Origin: Actinopolyspora mortivallis DSM 44261
GTDB taxonomy: Bacteria; Actinomycetota; Actinomycetes; Mycobacteriales; Pseudonocardiaceae
Reading direction: 5' to 3'
Assembly (NCBI RefSeq): GCF_000384035.1
Contig: NZ_KB913024.1
Coordinates: 2,041,584-2,105,583 of the forward strand
DNA: 64,000 nucleotides
This document shows positions 44,699-53,261 of the stretch, piece by piece. The first letter of the stretch is position 1. The number at the start of each line of letters is the position of its first letter. Both the position numbers and the translations under genes were made by a program. The notes beneath the pieces are model-generated. The model did not search any database. It was not told where the DNA came from and saw only the letters and a program-made list of their open reading frames with translations.

Positions 44699-45937
44699 TC
44701 ACTGCCCTTTCCTGCTCGACTCGATCGCCTCGGCGTAGCACTCCACCGTGGCCGCGGCCACCGAGGCCCAGCTGTAACGCTCCAGCACCCGTTCCCGACC
44801 CGCCGCGCCCAGTGCGGCCCTTCTCGCGGGATCGTCGAACAACGCTCCGAGCCTTCCGGCCAGAGCCTGGGCGTCCGCGGGCGGAACGAGTTCGGCGGTG
44901 GTCCCGTCGGTGCCGACCACCTCGGGAATGGCTCCGGCCCTGCTGGCCACCAGGGGGGTGCCGCAGGCCATGGCTTCCACCGTCGGCAGCGAGAACCCCT
45001 CGTAGAGGGAGGGAACGCAGGCGATCTCGGCGGAACCGAACAACTCGGCGAGCCCTTCGTCGGTGAGCCCGTGGACCGTGTGGACGATGTCGCCGATCCC
45101 CAGCTCGTCGATCAGCCTCTCGGTGGCACCCCCCTTGACCGGTTTCGCCACCAGCACCAGTTCCACCGAACGTTCGGTGCGCAGCTTGGCCACCGCCTCG
45201 AGCAGGGTGTCGATTCCCTTCATCGGTGTGTCGGCGCTGGCCATGGCCACGATCCGTCCCGGGACGCGCGGACGTTCCGGAGGCCGGAACACCTCGGGAT
45301 CCACTCCGAGCGGGACCACACGCAGGTTCCTGCGGGGCACTCCGAACTCGGAGACGATGTCCTCGGCCGAGGAGCGGGAGACGGTCAGCACGCGCGGAAC
45401 GCGGGGAGCCACCCGTCGCTGCATCCGCAGGAAGCCGTACCAGCGGCGCACTCCCAGTCTGCGCCAGCCGGTGGCCGCGTCCAGTTCGACCCGGCGGTCG
45501 TGGGTGATCGGGTGGTGCACGGTGGCGACCAGCGGTATGCCGGCACGTCGCAGCATGAGCAGGCCGTATCCCAGTGACTGGTTGTCGTGCACCACGTCGA
45601 ACTCGTGGGCCCGGGAACGCAGTATCCGCGCCGCGCGCAGGCTGAAGGTCAACGGCTCGGGAAACCCCGCCGTCCACATGATGCCGAGCTCGGCCAGATC
45701 CACCGGTCCGCGTATCTCCCGCGGACTGGGTGTACGGAACGGGTCGGGTTCGCGGTACAGGTCGAGGCTGGGCACCCTGGTCAGCCCCACTCCGTCGTCC
45801 AGTTCCGGGTACGGCTGCCCGGAGAAGACCTCCACCCGGTGTCCCAGTTCGGCCAGTCCCCTGCTGAGGTGGCGCACGTAGATCCCCTGCCCGCCGCTGT
45901 GCGGCTTGCTTCTGTAGGACAGCAGAGCGATTCGCAC
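44699..45937 (-). CDS. GT4-family glycosyltransferase
   Basis: 412 residues, GT-B. N-terminal SGGQGIYVRHLSRGL and FDVVHDNQSLGYG; C-terminal VAMASADTPMKGIDTLL and the EX7E motif SLYEGFSLPTVEAM with GTPLVASRAGAIPEVV. The GTG start has GAGGTGAG upstream. First gene of a leftward operon with a methyltransferase and a toroid protein. The pairing of a GT4 with a SAM methyltransferase recalls methylated-polysaccharide loci of actinobacteria, but the product is not identifiable. Confidence 0.88.
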   Translation of the reverse strand: MRIALLSYRSKPHSGGQGIYVRHLSRGLAELGHRVEVFSGQPYPELDDGVGLTRVPSLDLYREPDPFRTPSPREIRGPVDLAELGIMWTAGFPEPLTFSLRAARILRSRAHEFDVVHDNQSLGYGLLMLRRAGIPLVATVHHPITHDRRVELDAATGWRRLGVRRWYGFLRMQRRVAPRVPRVLTVSRSSAEDIVSEFGVPRRNLRVVPLGVDPEVFRPPERPRVPGRIVAMASADTPMKGIDTLLEAVAKLRTERSVELVLVAKPVKGGATERLIDELGIGDIVHTVHGLTDEGLAELFGSAEIACVPSLYEGFSLPTVEAMACGTPLVASRAGAIPEVVGTDGTTAELVPPADAQALAGRLGALFDDPARRAALGAAGRERVLERYSWASVAAATVECYAEAIESSRKGQ

Positions 45938-46137
45938 GACTCACCTCACGACCGGAACGTCACGAAGCCGAGGTTCGACTGGTTTCGGCTCCGACACCGG
46001 ACTAAGCCTACCCGGTGGTAACTCGACCCGATCACCCTCCTGGAGGAAACTCCGCATCCGATCCCCCTGTGCACTCTCCGAACCCGGAAGCCACACCGAG
46101 GCCCTCCCGACTCCTCCTCGCGTGGGATCCGAACGAG

Positions 46138-46178
46138 AAAACGGGGGCCTCCCCCCGAGAAGGGAGGACGCCCCCGTT
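46138..46178 (-). terminator. Strong hairpin terminator after the GH25 gene
   Basis: On the minus strand AACGGGGGC pairs with the CCCCCGTT end, with a second stem CCTCCC/GGGGAGG inside, then TTTTC. It lies 20 bp past the GH25 stop. Stable in both directions, but only the minus strand ends in T's. Confidence 0.85.
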
Positions 46179-46198
46179 GTCGGGTCACGCACACCGCG

Positions 46199-47641
46199 TC
46201 ACCGCGCGAGTCGAAGCAGGTCGGCACCGCTGCCCTGGAACCTGTTCATGTCCACCGGACCGCTGATACCGGGCACTCTGCCCTTCTCGGTGTACTGCCA
46301 GAACGAGTAGTTGTTCCATCCTCCGGGCACGCTCGGCTGGGAGACCCCGTAGGAGGCCAACCACAGCGGGTGCTGGGCGAAGGCCTGGGAGCCACCCATG
46401 CAGGTGCTCCAGAAGGAGGGACTGGCGTAGATGATGCCCCGCTGGCCGCTGCGTTCCTGCACCCGGTCCAGGAAATTCTGGGTCCAGGTGTGCATCTGGG
46501 CGGTGGTCTTTCCGTAGCACCCGCCGGTACTCGGCGAGACCTCCAGGTCGAGAACCGGAGGCAGCGTACGTCCGTCCCCGGTCGGCCCCATGGTGTCCAT
46601 CAGCCGGTCGGCCTGGGCCACGGCGGATCCGGTGGGCCTGCCGAAGTGGTAGGCACCGGTGAGCAGTCCCGCCTGCTTGGCTCCGTGGAACTGCTCCGAG
46701 AACATCGGGTTGGTGAAGGTTCCACCGTCGGTGGCCAGCACGAAGGCGTACTTCTGCCCGGATCCGGCCACGGCGTTCCAGTCGATGGAGCCGTTGTGGT
46801 TGGACACGTCGATCCCACTGGCGTTCGGCCCCACGGCGGCAGCGGCCTCGGGCGAGACGCGCCTGCCCGCCGCGGCGGACTTCTGTTCGCCGGACTCGGC
46901 CCGCTCCTTCGCTCCGCCGTCGTTGTTCGGGGCACTCAGCACACCGGGGTCACCAGCCTCCGTGTGTCGCTGCGTCGGCAGATCCACCGTGTGCGCGGCC
47001 GGGGTGGTTCGTTCGGAGGTGTCCGGACCGACCGTGCCCACGAGTACCGCCAGCACGCCGACGGCGGCGACCGCTGCGGTCAGCTGCACCGAGCGTGTGC
47101 GCGGCGACACCCGGGAGCGACTCGTGGTCGCGGCCAGTTTGGCGCGGGCGGTGGAGAGGTGGGGGCCCACCTTCGTTCCCACACGGCGCGCGACCGGTTC
47201 CAGTCTCCGTCGCGCCCGCTCGGCGAAGGGGGCACACCGTCGCCGCAGGCGCTCGACCAGCGGACTCAGCCGCCGCCACAGCCGACGGACCCACGGTGCG
47301 AGCCGGTCCCGGACCCGCTCGACGCCGACGACCAGACGTTCGTGGCCCCGACGCACCCGGGGGGCGCTCCACCGGGCCACACGTTCGGCCAGTGCCGTCA
47401 ACACCGCCAGCGAGTGCCGCAACCACCGCACGAACAGCCGGGCCCCGCGCTGGACTCCGGTCCAGGTCCGGTGTACGAGCTGCTCGACACGGCCCGTGAC
47501 AGGCTGCCGGGAACTCGTCTCGTTCGGGGCGTTCGGGGTGCGCCCCGGGGACGTCCGCCGTCCGGCGGCGTCCGCCGACTCCGTGAAGTCGACCGTTTCT
47601 CGTGGTTCTTCTTCGGGGTTACTTTGGCCGGGGGTTCTCAC
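46199..47641 (-). CDS. Membrane-anchored GH25 muramidase with a long basic cytosolic region
   Basis: About 480 residues. The N-terminal 185 residues are cytosolic and very arginine-rich, with repeated units of the form ERxRRR-hydrophobic-P; a single membrane helix (AAVAAVGVLAVLVGTVG, about 186-204) and a linker follow; the GH25 lysozyme domain (about 276-480) has GIDVSNHNGSIDW and the catalytic Asp365/Glu367 in LDLEVS, plus GFW-like SFWSTCMGG. It cuts peptidoglycan between MurNAc and GlcNAc outside the cell while anchored in the membrane. GTG 47641 is preferred; GTG 47662 is the alternative. An unusual architecture. Confidence 0.84.
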   Translation of the reverse strand: MRTPGQSNPEEEPRETVDFTESADAAGRRTSPGRTPNAPNETSSRQPVTGRVEQLVHRTWTGVQRGARLFVRWLRHSLAVLTALAERVARWSAPRVRRGHERLVVGVERVRDRLAPWVRRLWRRLSPLVERLRRRCAPFAERARRRLEPVARRVGTKVGPHLSTARAKLAATTSRSRVSPRTRSVQLTAAVAAVGVLAVLVGTVGPDTSERTTPAAHTVDLPTQRHTEAGDPGVLSAPNNDGGAKERAESGEQKSAAAGRRVSPEAAAAVGPNASGIDVSNHNGSIDWNAVAGSGQKYAFVLATDGGTFTNPMFSEQFHGAKQAGLLTGAYHFGRPTGSAVAQADRLMDTMGPTGDGRTLPPVLDLEVSPSTGGCYGKTTAQMHTWTQNFLDRVQERSGQRGIIYASPSFWSTCMGGSQAFAQHPLWLASYGVSQPSVPGGWNNYSFWQYTEKGRVPGISGPVDMNRFQGSGADLLRLAR

Positions 47642-47922
47642 AGGTCCCCAGACTCCCAGCACTCACCGTGCACGTAACCGCCGGAAAACACGCAGGCGAC
47701 TACCTAGATTGCCCCCCTCGGGCCACCCAGAAGAAGCAATTCAACACCGTACGTGTTTTTGATGTCCTTTCCGACATCCCACTCGGCGGACGCACCGGGC
47801 CCGGCGGGAGACCGAATCAGGTGCGGGGCCGCCCGGACGGACCGGCGGGCCGTTCCGGAACAACTCCCAGACACCGCGTCCTCTCCCATGATCCCGCACG
47901 GTACAACTGCCATGCTGGGAGC

Positions 47923-48315
47923 ATGTCCGACGAACGCAACGTACTCGGCGAACCCCTCGAACAGTGCGGCACCGATCCGCTGACCGGCTTCTACCGCGAC
48001 GGTTGCTGCACCACGGGCCCGGAGGACCTCGGCAACCACTCGGTCTGCGCGGTGGTGACCCGTGAGTTCCTCGAACAGCAGCGCGAAGCGGGCAACGACC
48101 TGACCACCGCGTTGCCGCAGTTCGGTTTCTCCGGTCTGCAGGCGGGAGACCGCTGGTGTGTCTGCGCCACACGGTGGTTGGAGGCGGAACGGGCCGGGGT
48201 CGCCCCTCCGGTCGTGCTGGCGGCCACCCATGAACGGGCCGTGGAGGTGATACCGCTGGAGACGCTGCGTCGCCACGCGGTCGACGTTCCCTCCGACCCC
48301 AGCGCGCTGACCTGA
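47923..48315 (+). CDS. DUF2237-family protein
   Basis: 130 residues. NVLGEPLEQCGTDPLTGFYRDGCC, HSVCAVVT and AGDRWCVCATRWLEA are the conserved cysteine-bearing motifs of DUF2237. The protein is small, cytosolic and of unknown function. ATG 47923 follows CTGGGAGC. It is followed 55 bp later by the phosphatase gene on the same strand. Confidence 0.85.
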   Translation: MSDERNVLGEPLEQCGTDPLTGFYRDGCCTTGPEDLGNHSVCAVVTREFLEQQREAGNDLTTALPQFGFSGLQAGDRWCVCATRWLEAERAGVAPPVVLAATHERAVEVIPLETLRRHAVDVPSDPSALT

Positions 48316-48370
48316 GCTCCCACCGAGTCACGGGCCCGGCATCCGGATCCGGGAAGGAGCAGAAGACCGC

Positions 48371-48874
48371 ATGTCCACCACGACGCGGCACCGAGTGATC
48401 GTGCTCCGGCACGCGAAATCGGAGCGGAACCACCCGGTCGACGACCACGAACGACCGTTGGCCGAACGAGGACGGCGTGAGGCCCCGCTGGCGGGCTCCT
48501 GGCTGCGTGAACACGGGCACAGGGTCGACCTCCTCCAGTGCTCCACGGCCCTGCGGACACGTCAGACCTGCGAGGCCGTGCTCGCGGAGCTGGAAACGGA
48601 CCCCGAGGTCGTATTCGACCCACGGATGTACGGGGCTGACGCGGCCACCCTGCTGGAGGTGATCCACGGTCTGCCCGAGAACGCCCACACGACGCTGTTG
48701 ATCGCCCACAATCCCGGACTCTCGGAGCTGGTGGGAGCGCTCTCCGGGCAGGCGGTGGAGCTGAAGACCTCGGCGATGGCGGTACTGGAACAGGAAAACC
48801 CCTGGTCCGGAACCGCTCCCGGCCACTCCGTCCTCGTCGAGACGGTCACGCCGCGCCCGCCCACGGCACCGTGA
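48371..48874 (+). CDS. SixA-like histidine phosphatase
   Basis: 167 residues. Phosphoglycerate-mutase-like fold of the SixA branch: catalytic RHAKSER at residues 13-19, STALRTRQT with the second Arg, and the second catalytic His in IAHNPGLSELV. Probably removes phosphate from phosphohistidine proteins or small molecules. GAAGGAG lies about 12 bases upstream of the ATG. Confidence 0.9.
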   Translation: MSTTTRHRVIVLRHAKSERNHPVDDHERPLAERGRREAPLAGSWLREHGHRVDLLQCSTALRTRQTCEAVLAELETDPEVVFDPRMYGADAATLLEVIHGLPENAHTTLLIAHNPGLSELVGALSGQAVELKTSAMAVLEQENPWSGTAPGHSVLVETVTPRPPTAP

Positions 48875-49160
48875 GGTCCCGGTCCCGCGAACCGTTCCCC
48901 GGCTGGAGATCCCGCACCGGTCGGCTCCCTCGCCCGGGGGCCGACCGGATCAGGCATCCACCACGGAACCTCCACGACCACCCGCTCCGGGATCTCCGCG
49001 TTTCGGAAACCGTCGTGACCGGGCGGCCCCGGACATTCCGAATCGTGCCCGGTTCCCGCTCGGACCCGCCGAACGAGTACCGCGCGCGGCGAATGCCGTT
49101 CCGAGGAGGCCTTCGTCACCGTCCCGGCGAGGGGAACACCCGTCCCGCCGACGCCCCGCC

Positions 49161-50156
49161 TCAGTTCTCCGTGGCGCTGGCCGGCGTTCCGGAGAGCACC
49201 CCGTTGTCGTTCTCCTCCTCCGCTTCCGGAGGCTCACGCAGCGCACGCTGTCTCGGGACCTCCACCTGCCCGGTCGAGGGGTGCTGCTCGCCGTCCGAGG
49301 CGGAGTCCGCCCACACGTAGGAGTCGGCCTGGCTCGACTCCGTGCCGGTCACCGACGCGCTGAGGAAGGGCTCCGCCTCGTTGAGCAGCTGCTGTCCGGC
49401 ACGTACCTGCTCGGCGAGCTCGCGACGCAGCTCGCGCATCGCCTCGACCTGCTCGTTGGCCCGCTGGGTACGTCGCTCGGCCTCGGCGGCGGCCTCACTG
49501 ATACGTCGTTGCGCCTCCTGCCTGCTGGCGCGGTCGCGTTCGGCGAGCTCGCGCATCGCCTCCTCCCGACGCGCGGCCATGGAGAGCTCGAAGTCCCGCT
49601 CGATCTCGTTACGCCGCTGTTCGGCCTCCCGGTCCAGCCTGCGGCGGTGCTGTTCCGCCTCGTCGGCCATCCGCTCGATCTCGCGACTGGTCTGTTCCAG
49701 GGCCTCCTGACGCTGCTGCTGTGCCTGTCGGCGCCAGTCGTCGGCCTCGGCCACCAGCCGTTCGTACCTCTCACGCAGCTCGGAGGCGGCCTGTTCCGAA
49801 CGGGACCACTCGTGCTCGGCGGTCGCACGCGCGGAGGAGATGATCTCCGCCGCCTCGTCGTTGGCGAGCTGGACCATCCGGCGTAAACGGTCGGACAGCG
49901 CCGACTCGTCGATGGGGGTCCGGCAGACGTCGTCCAGCCGCTTACGCAGCGACTCGATCTCCTCCCGGGCCTGCTCCAGCTGTACGTTGAGCTCGGACAC
50001 CTGACTGAGCGCCGAATCCCGGTCCTCGGTCAGCATCCGCACTTCGGCCTCGGTCTGTTGAATGTAGAACTGTACCTGGGAACGCCGGAATCCTCGCCAG
50101 ACGACGTCGAAATCCGACTTGAGCGGCACCAGTTCCCGGTTCTCGTTCTGGCCCAC
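49161..50156 (-). CDS. DivIVA-like coiled-coil protein
   Basis: 331 residues. A short N-terminal segment (SDFDVVWRGFRRSQVQFYIQ) resembles the membrane-binding DivIVA start, followed by almost uninterrupted heptad-type coiled coil rich in Glu, Arg, Gln and Ala to about residue 270 and an acidic disordered tail. No enzymatic motif. Such proteins organise cell poles, septa or cell-wall synthesis in actinobacteria. GTG 50156 was chosen because the conserved domain begins 15 residues later; the upstream frame to 50369 is not conserved-looking. Confidence 0.82.
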   Translation of the reverse strand: MGQNENRELVPLKSDFDVVWRGFRRSQVQFYIQQTEAEVRMLTEDRDSALSQVSELNVQLEQAREEIESLRKRLDDVCRTPIDESALSDRLRRMVQLANDEAAEIISSARATAEHEWSRSEQAASELRERYERLVAEADDWRRQAQQQRQEALEQTSREIERMADEAEQHRRRLDREAEQRRNEIERDFELSMAARREEAMRELAERDRASRQEAQRRISEAAAEAERRTQRANEQVEAMRELRRELAEQVRAGQQLLNEAEPFLSASVTGTESSQADSYVWADSASDGEQHPSTGQVEVPRQRALREPPEAEEENDNGVLSGTPASATEN

Positions 50157-50419
50157 GGTCTCACCCCATCCCTGATAAACAGCGGTTGTTCGGTTGGAGC
50201 GAGCCACGCCCCCCGACGCGGCATGTTCCGTTGCACACCCGAAAGGCGCTCCACGATGTGCTCCGGTCAGCCGAACCGGCGGGACCACGTCGTGTCGAGC
50301 ACAGGCGTCAACGGATCGCTCCCGCCATTGTCCACACGGGTGAGCGAACGAATCAACGGCAGGGGCCAAAAACCGAGTAACCGTCCGGTGTAGCCGGGAT
50401 CAACCTTCGTCGAGGTTGT

Positions 50420-51028
50420 TCAGTGGACCGCGTGCGAGCCCAGAGCACGACGGAAAATGGTCTCGATCTCGTTTCGGTCCGGAAGCGGTTCACGAACGAT
50501 TCCCTGCCACAGCAGACCGCAGAAGACCGCAGCCAACATCTTTCCCGACACCTCGTCGGTGTAGGAGGTGAACAGGTCCCGCAGGGCGGCGTCCCACTCC
50601 GTGCTGGCCGCACGCAGAGCCGGACGATGCAACGCCGCGACGTACAGTTCGTGTTCGACCACGGTGCGGCGCCTTTCCGGGCCGAGGTAGCGCAGCACCA
50701 GATCGGTCAGCACGGAGGCCAGGTCGCCGGCGGCGTTCATCTCGCCCGCGTACTCCCGCAGTTCGGCCACGTTGTCCTGGGCCGCCTGCCGCAGCGCCAC
50801 CGCGAGCAGGTCGTCCAGGGTGGCGAAGTGGTACGTGGTCGATCCGAGCGGAACCCCAGCCGCGGCGGCCACGGCGCGGTGCGTGAGCTTCTCGATCCCA
50901 CGCTCGGCGACGACGGTGATGGCGGCACGGGCGATCCGCTCACGGCGCCCGGGATCCTTGCGCGAACCGCTCTGTCCACGACCTGTCCGGCCCGTGGTTC
51001 GAGACTGTTCGGACTCCGTCGTCGTCAT
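50420..51028 (-). CDS. TetR-family regulator, likely controlling betB-codA
   Basis: 202 residues. The helix-turn-helix RIARAAITVVAERGIEKLTHRAVAAAAGVPLGSTTYHFATLDDLL is a YcdC/RutR-like TetR domain; the ligand domain follows. It is divergent from the choline-oxidation genes with 425 bp between, the arrangement of BetI-type repressors, although the domain is not a close BetI match. A perfect palindrome, TGTACATATGTACA at 51216-51229, is a good operator candidate. ATG 51028 is the start, with AGGCG near and GGGAGG further upstream. Confidence 0.83.
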   Translation of the reverse strand: MTTTESEQSRTTGRTGRGQSGSRKDPGRRERIARAAITVVAERGIEKLTHRAVAAAAGVPLGSTTYHFATLDDLLAVALRQAAQDNVAELREYAGEMNAAGDLASVLTDLVLRYLGPERRRTVVEHELYVAALHRPALRAASTEWDAALRDLFTSYTDEVSGKMLAAVFCGLLWQGIVREPLPDRNEIETIFRRALGSHAVH

Positions 51029-51453
51029 CGCCTGCCGTACACCTCCCGGCGGTGCGCGCCTTCCGCGTTCCGTCCCCGGAGAGCCGTTCGCCTCCGGACC
51101 GGGACACAGTGCCACGAAACCACCCGACGACGATGCGACCCACATCACCCGAAAAGAGTCATCGCTGGTCAGAACGCCAAGATTGATCGCTTTCCCGGAT
51201 GCGCGGACCTTTTCATGTACATATGTACACAAAACCTGCTAGAGTCGCTCCCGCAACGGGTTCCGCCCCGTTCGACCCCACACGCGGCGGTGACGGCGAC
51301 CCGGCCGGACACCGGGTCGTGCCCCGAACTCCGAGTTCGAATCACCCGAACGGTCGACGAACGACACGGACGAGGCGGGCTCGCGGCTCGTCCGGGGCGA
51401 GTTCCCCACAGCGATAGTGCCCAGTAGCCGAAAGCACCGACAGGAATTTCACT
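51029..51453. other. Divergent regulatory region between TetR and betB
   Basis: 425 bp without a gene. Contains the 14-bp palindrome at 51216-51229 in a short AT-rich patch (TTTTCATG before it, CAAAA after). It should hold promoters for both the regulator and betB-codA. The rest is ordinary high-GC sequence. Confidence 0.6.
51216..51229. promoter_or_regulatory. Perfect 14-bp palindrome TGTACATATGTACA
   Basis: Perfectly self-complementary, 188 bp upstream of the TetR start and 225 bp upstream of betB. Length and symmetry suit a TetR dimer. No other copy was noticed in the window. Confidence 0.55.
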
Positions 51454-52986
51454 ATGTCGCAGACCGACGGTCCAGCGAACGACACGACCTCCCGATCGGA
51501 GGTGGTCGGGCGGACGCGGACCCTCTACATCGACGGTGAGTGGCGGGCCGCGGCGGCGGGAAACACCCGTGACATCCGCTGCCCCGCGGACGGATCCCTG
51601 GTCGCCCGCGTCTCCGAGGGTGACCGTTCCGACGCCGAACGGGCCATCGCGGCCGCGCGCGCGGCCTTCGACGAGGGAAGCTGGGCGAACACCTCCGCGT
51701 GGGAGCGCGGGGACCTGCTGCTGCGCGTGAGTGACATCCTCGTCCGGGACCGGGAGGAGTTCGCCAGGGCGGAGTCACTGGACACCGGCAAACGCGTGGT
51801 GGAGAGCGGCTACGACATGGACGACATCGCGGCCTGCTTCCGCTACTACGGCAAGATCGCGGGCACCGATCCCGGGCACGTGGTGGACACCGGCTCGACC
51901 GAGGCCATCAGCAGGGTGCGTTACGAACCCGTCGGGGTCTGCGGGCTGATCACACCCTGGAACTTCCCGCTGCTACAGGTGGCCTGGAAGGTCGCTCCCG
52001 CCCTGGCCGCGGGCAACACCTTCGTGCTCAAACCGAGCGAACTCACCCCGAGTACGGCGGTGCTGCTCATGCGCGCACTGCACGAGGCGGGGCTGCCCGC
52101 CGGGGTCGGCAACCTGGTGCTGGGGCGGGGTGACGAGGTCGGGGCCCCACTGTCCGAACACCCCGACGTCGACCTGGTCTCGTTCACCGGCGGGCTGCAC
52201 ACCGGGCGCGCCATCGCCGCCTCGGCGGCCACCACCGTCAAACGGGTCGCCCTCGAACTCGGGGGGAAGAACCCGAACGTGGTCTTCGCCGACGCGGACT
52301 TCGAAACCGCCGTCGACTACGCGCTGACAGCCATCTTCCTGCACTCCGGTCAGGTGTGCTCCGCCGGAGCTCGACTGATCGTGCAGGACGAGATCCACGA
52401 CGCGCTCGTGGACGAGATCGTCCGCCGGGCGGAGACCATCAGGCTCGGCGGCCCCTTCGACGAGGACGCCGAGACCGGCCCGCTGATCTCCGCCGAGCAC
52501 CGCGCCAAGGTCGAGGACTACGTGAAACGCTCGATCGAGGAAGGCGCCGTGCTGCGCACCGGCGGACGCCGTCCGGAGGGTGAGAGGTACGCCTCCGGCT
52601 ACTTCTACCTCCCCACCGTGCTCGACGAGGTGCGCCAGGGCTCACAGGCGGTGACCGAGGAGTCCTTCGGACCGGTGCTGACCGTCGAGCGCTTCACCGA
52701 CGAGGACGACGCCGTCCGCATCGCCAACGACACGCACTACGGCCTGGCCGGGGCGGTGTTCACCTCGGACGTGAGCAAGGCGCAGCGGGTCGCCAACCGG
52801 ATGCGCCACGGCACCGTGTGGATCAACGACTTCCACCCGTACCTGCCCCAGGCCGAGTGGGGCGGTTTCAAGCAGTCCGGCATCGGCCGCGAACTCGGCG
52901 GCGGTGGTCTCCGCGAGTACCAGGAGGCCAAGCACGTCTACCAGAACCTGCGTCCGGAGCCACAGCGCTGGTTCTCCGGCGAGTGA
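51454..52986 (+). CDS. betB: Betaine-aldehyde dehydrogenase (aldehyde dehydrogenase superfamily)
   Basis: 510 residues. NAD(P)-dependent aldehyde dehydrogenase: TPWNFP (Asn170), KPSE (Lys193), ALELGGKNP (Glu268) and the catalytic Cys302 in GQVCSAGARL. Converts betaine aldehyde to glycine betaine. Assignment to betaine aldehyde rests on the choline oxidase 275 bp downstream on the same strand; other aldehydes are possible from the sequence alone. AGGA precedes the ATG. Confidence 0.87.
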   Translation: MSQTDGPANDTTSRSEVVGRTRTLYIDGEWRAAAAGNTRDIRCPADGSLVARVSEGDRSDAERAIAAARAAFDEGSWANTSAWERGDLLLRVSDILVRDREEFARAESLDTGKRVVESGYDMDDIAACFRYYGKIAGTDPGHVVDTGSTEAISRVRYEPVGVCGLITPWNFPLLQVAWKVAPALAAGNTFVLKPSELTPSTAVLLMRALHEAGLPAGVGNLVLGRGDEVGAPLSEHPDVDLVSFTGGLHTGRAIAASAATTVKRVALELGGKNPNVVFADADFETAVDYALTAIFLHSGQVCSAGARLIVQDEIHDALVDEIVRRAETIRLGGPFDEDAETGPLISAEHRAKVEDYVKRSIEEGAVLRTGGRRPEGERYASGYFYLPTVLDEVRQGSQAVTEESFGPVLTVERFTDEDDAVRIANDTHYGLAGAVFTSDVSKAQRVANRMRHGTVWINDFHPYLPQAEWGGFKQSGIGRELGGGGLREYQEAKHVYQNLRPEPQRWFSGE

Positions 52987-53261
52987 GTCCGGTCCACCAC
53001 CTCACCCGGTTCTGCCCACCCGGAGCGCCCGGGTGGACGGGGCCGGGTCGGACGACGGCCGTACCGGTACGGAACCGGACGGCGTGCCCCCGACCCCCCG
53101 GCGTGCCGGCTCGGCCCCACCCTCCCCCGTCCCGATCAGAACCGCCCCGAAGCGTGGGACCCCCGGCCGGAAACCGATCACCGCTACCCCACCCCGGGCC
53201 CTCCTCCACCCCCGTGCCCAGGAGGAGTTCGCGTCGGCGTGAACAGAACAGGAGAGCAACG

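Noticed and set aside
52818-53261. N-terminal extension of choline oxidase
   Set aside because: The frame overlaps betB; the family N-terminus and an AGGAGA ribosome site fix the start at 53262.
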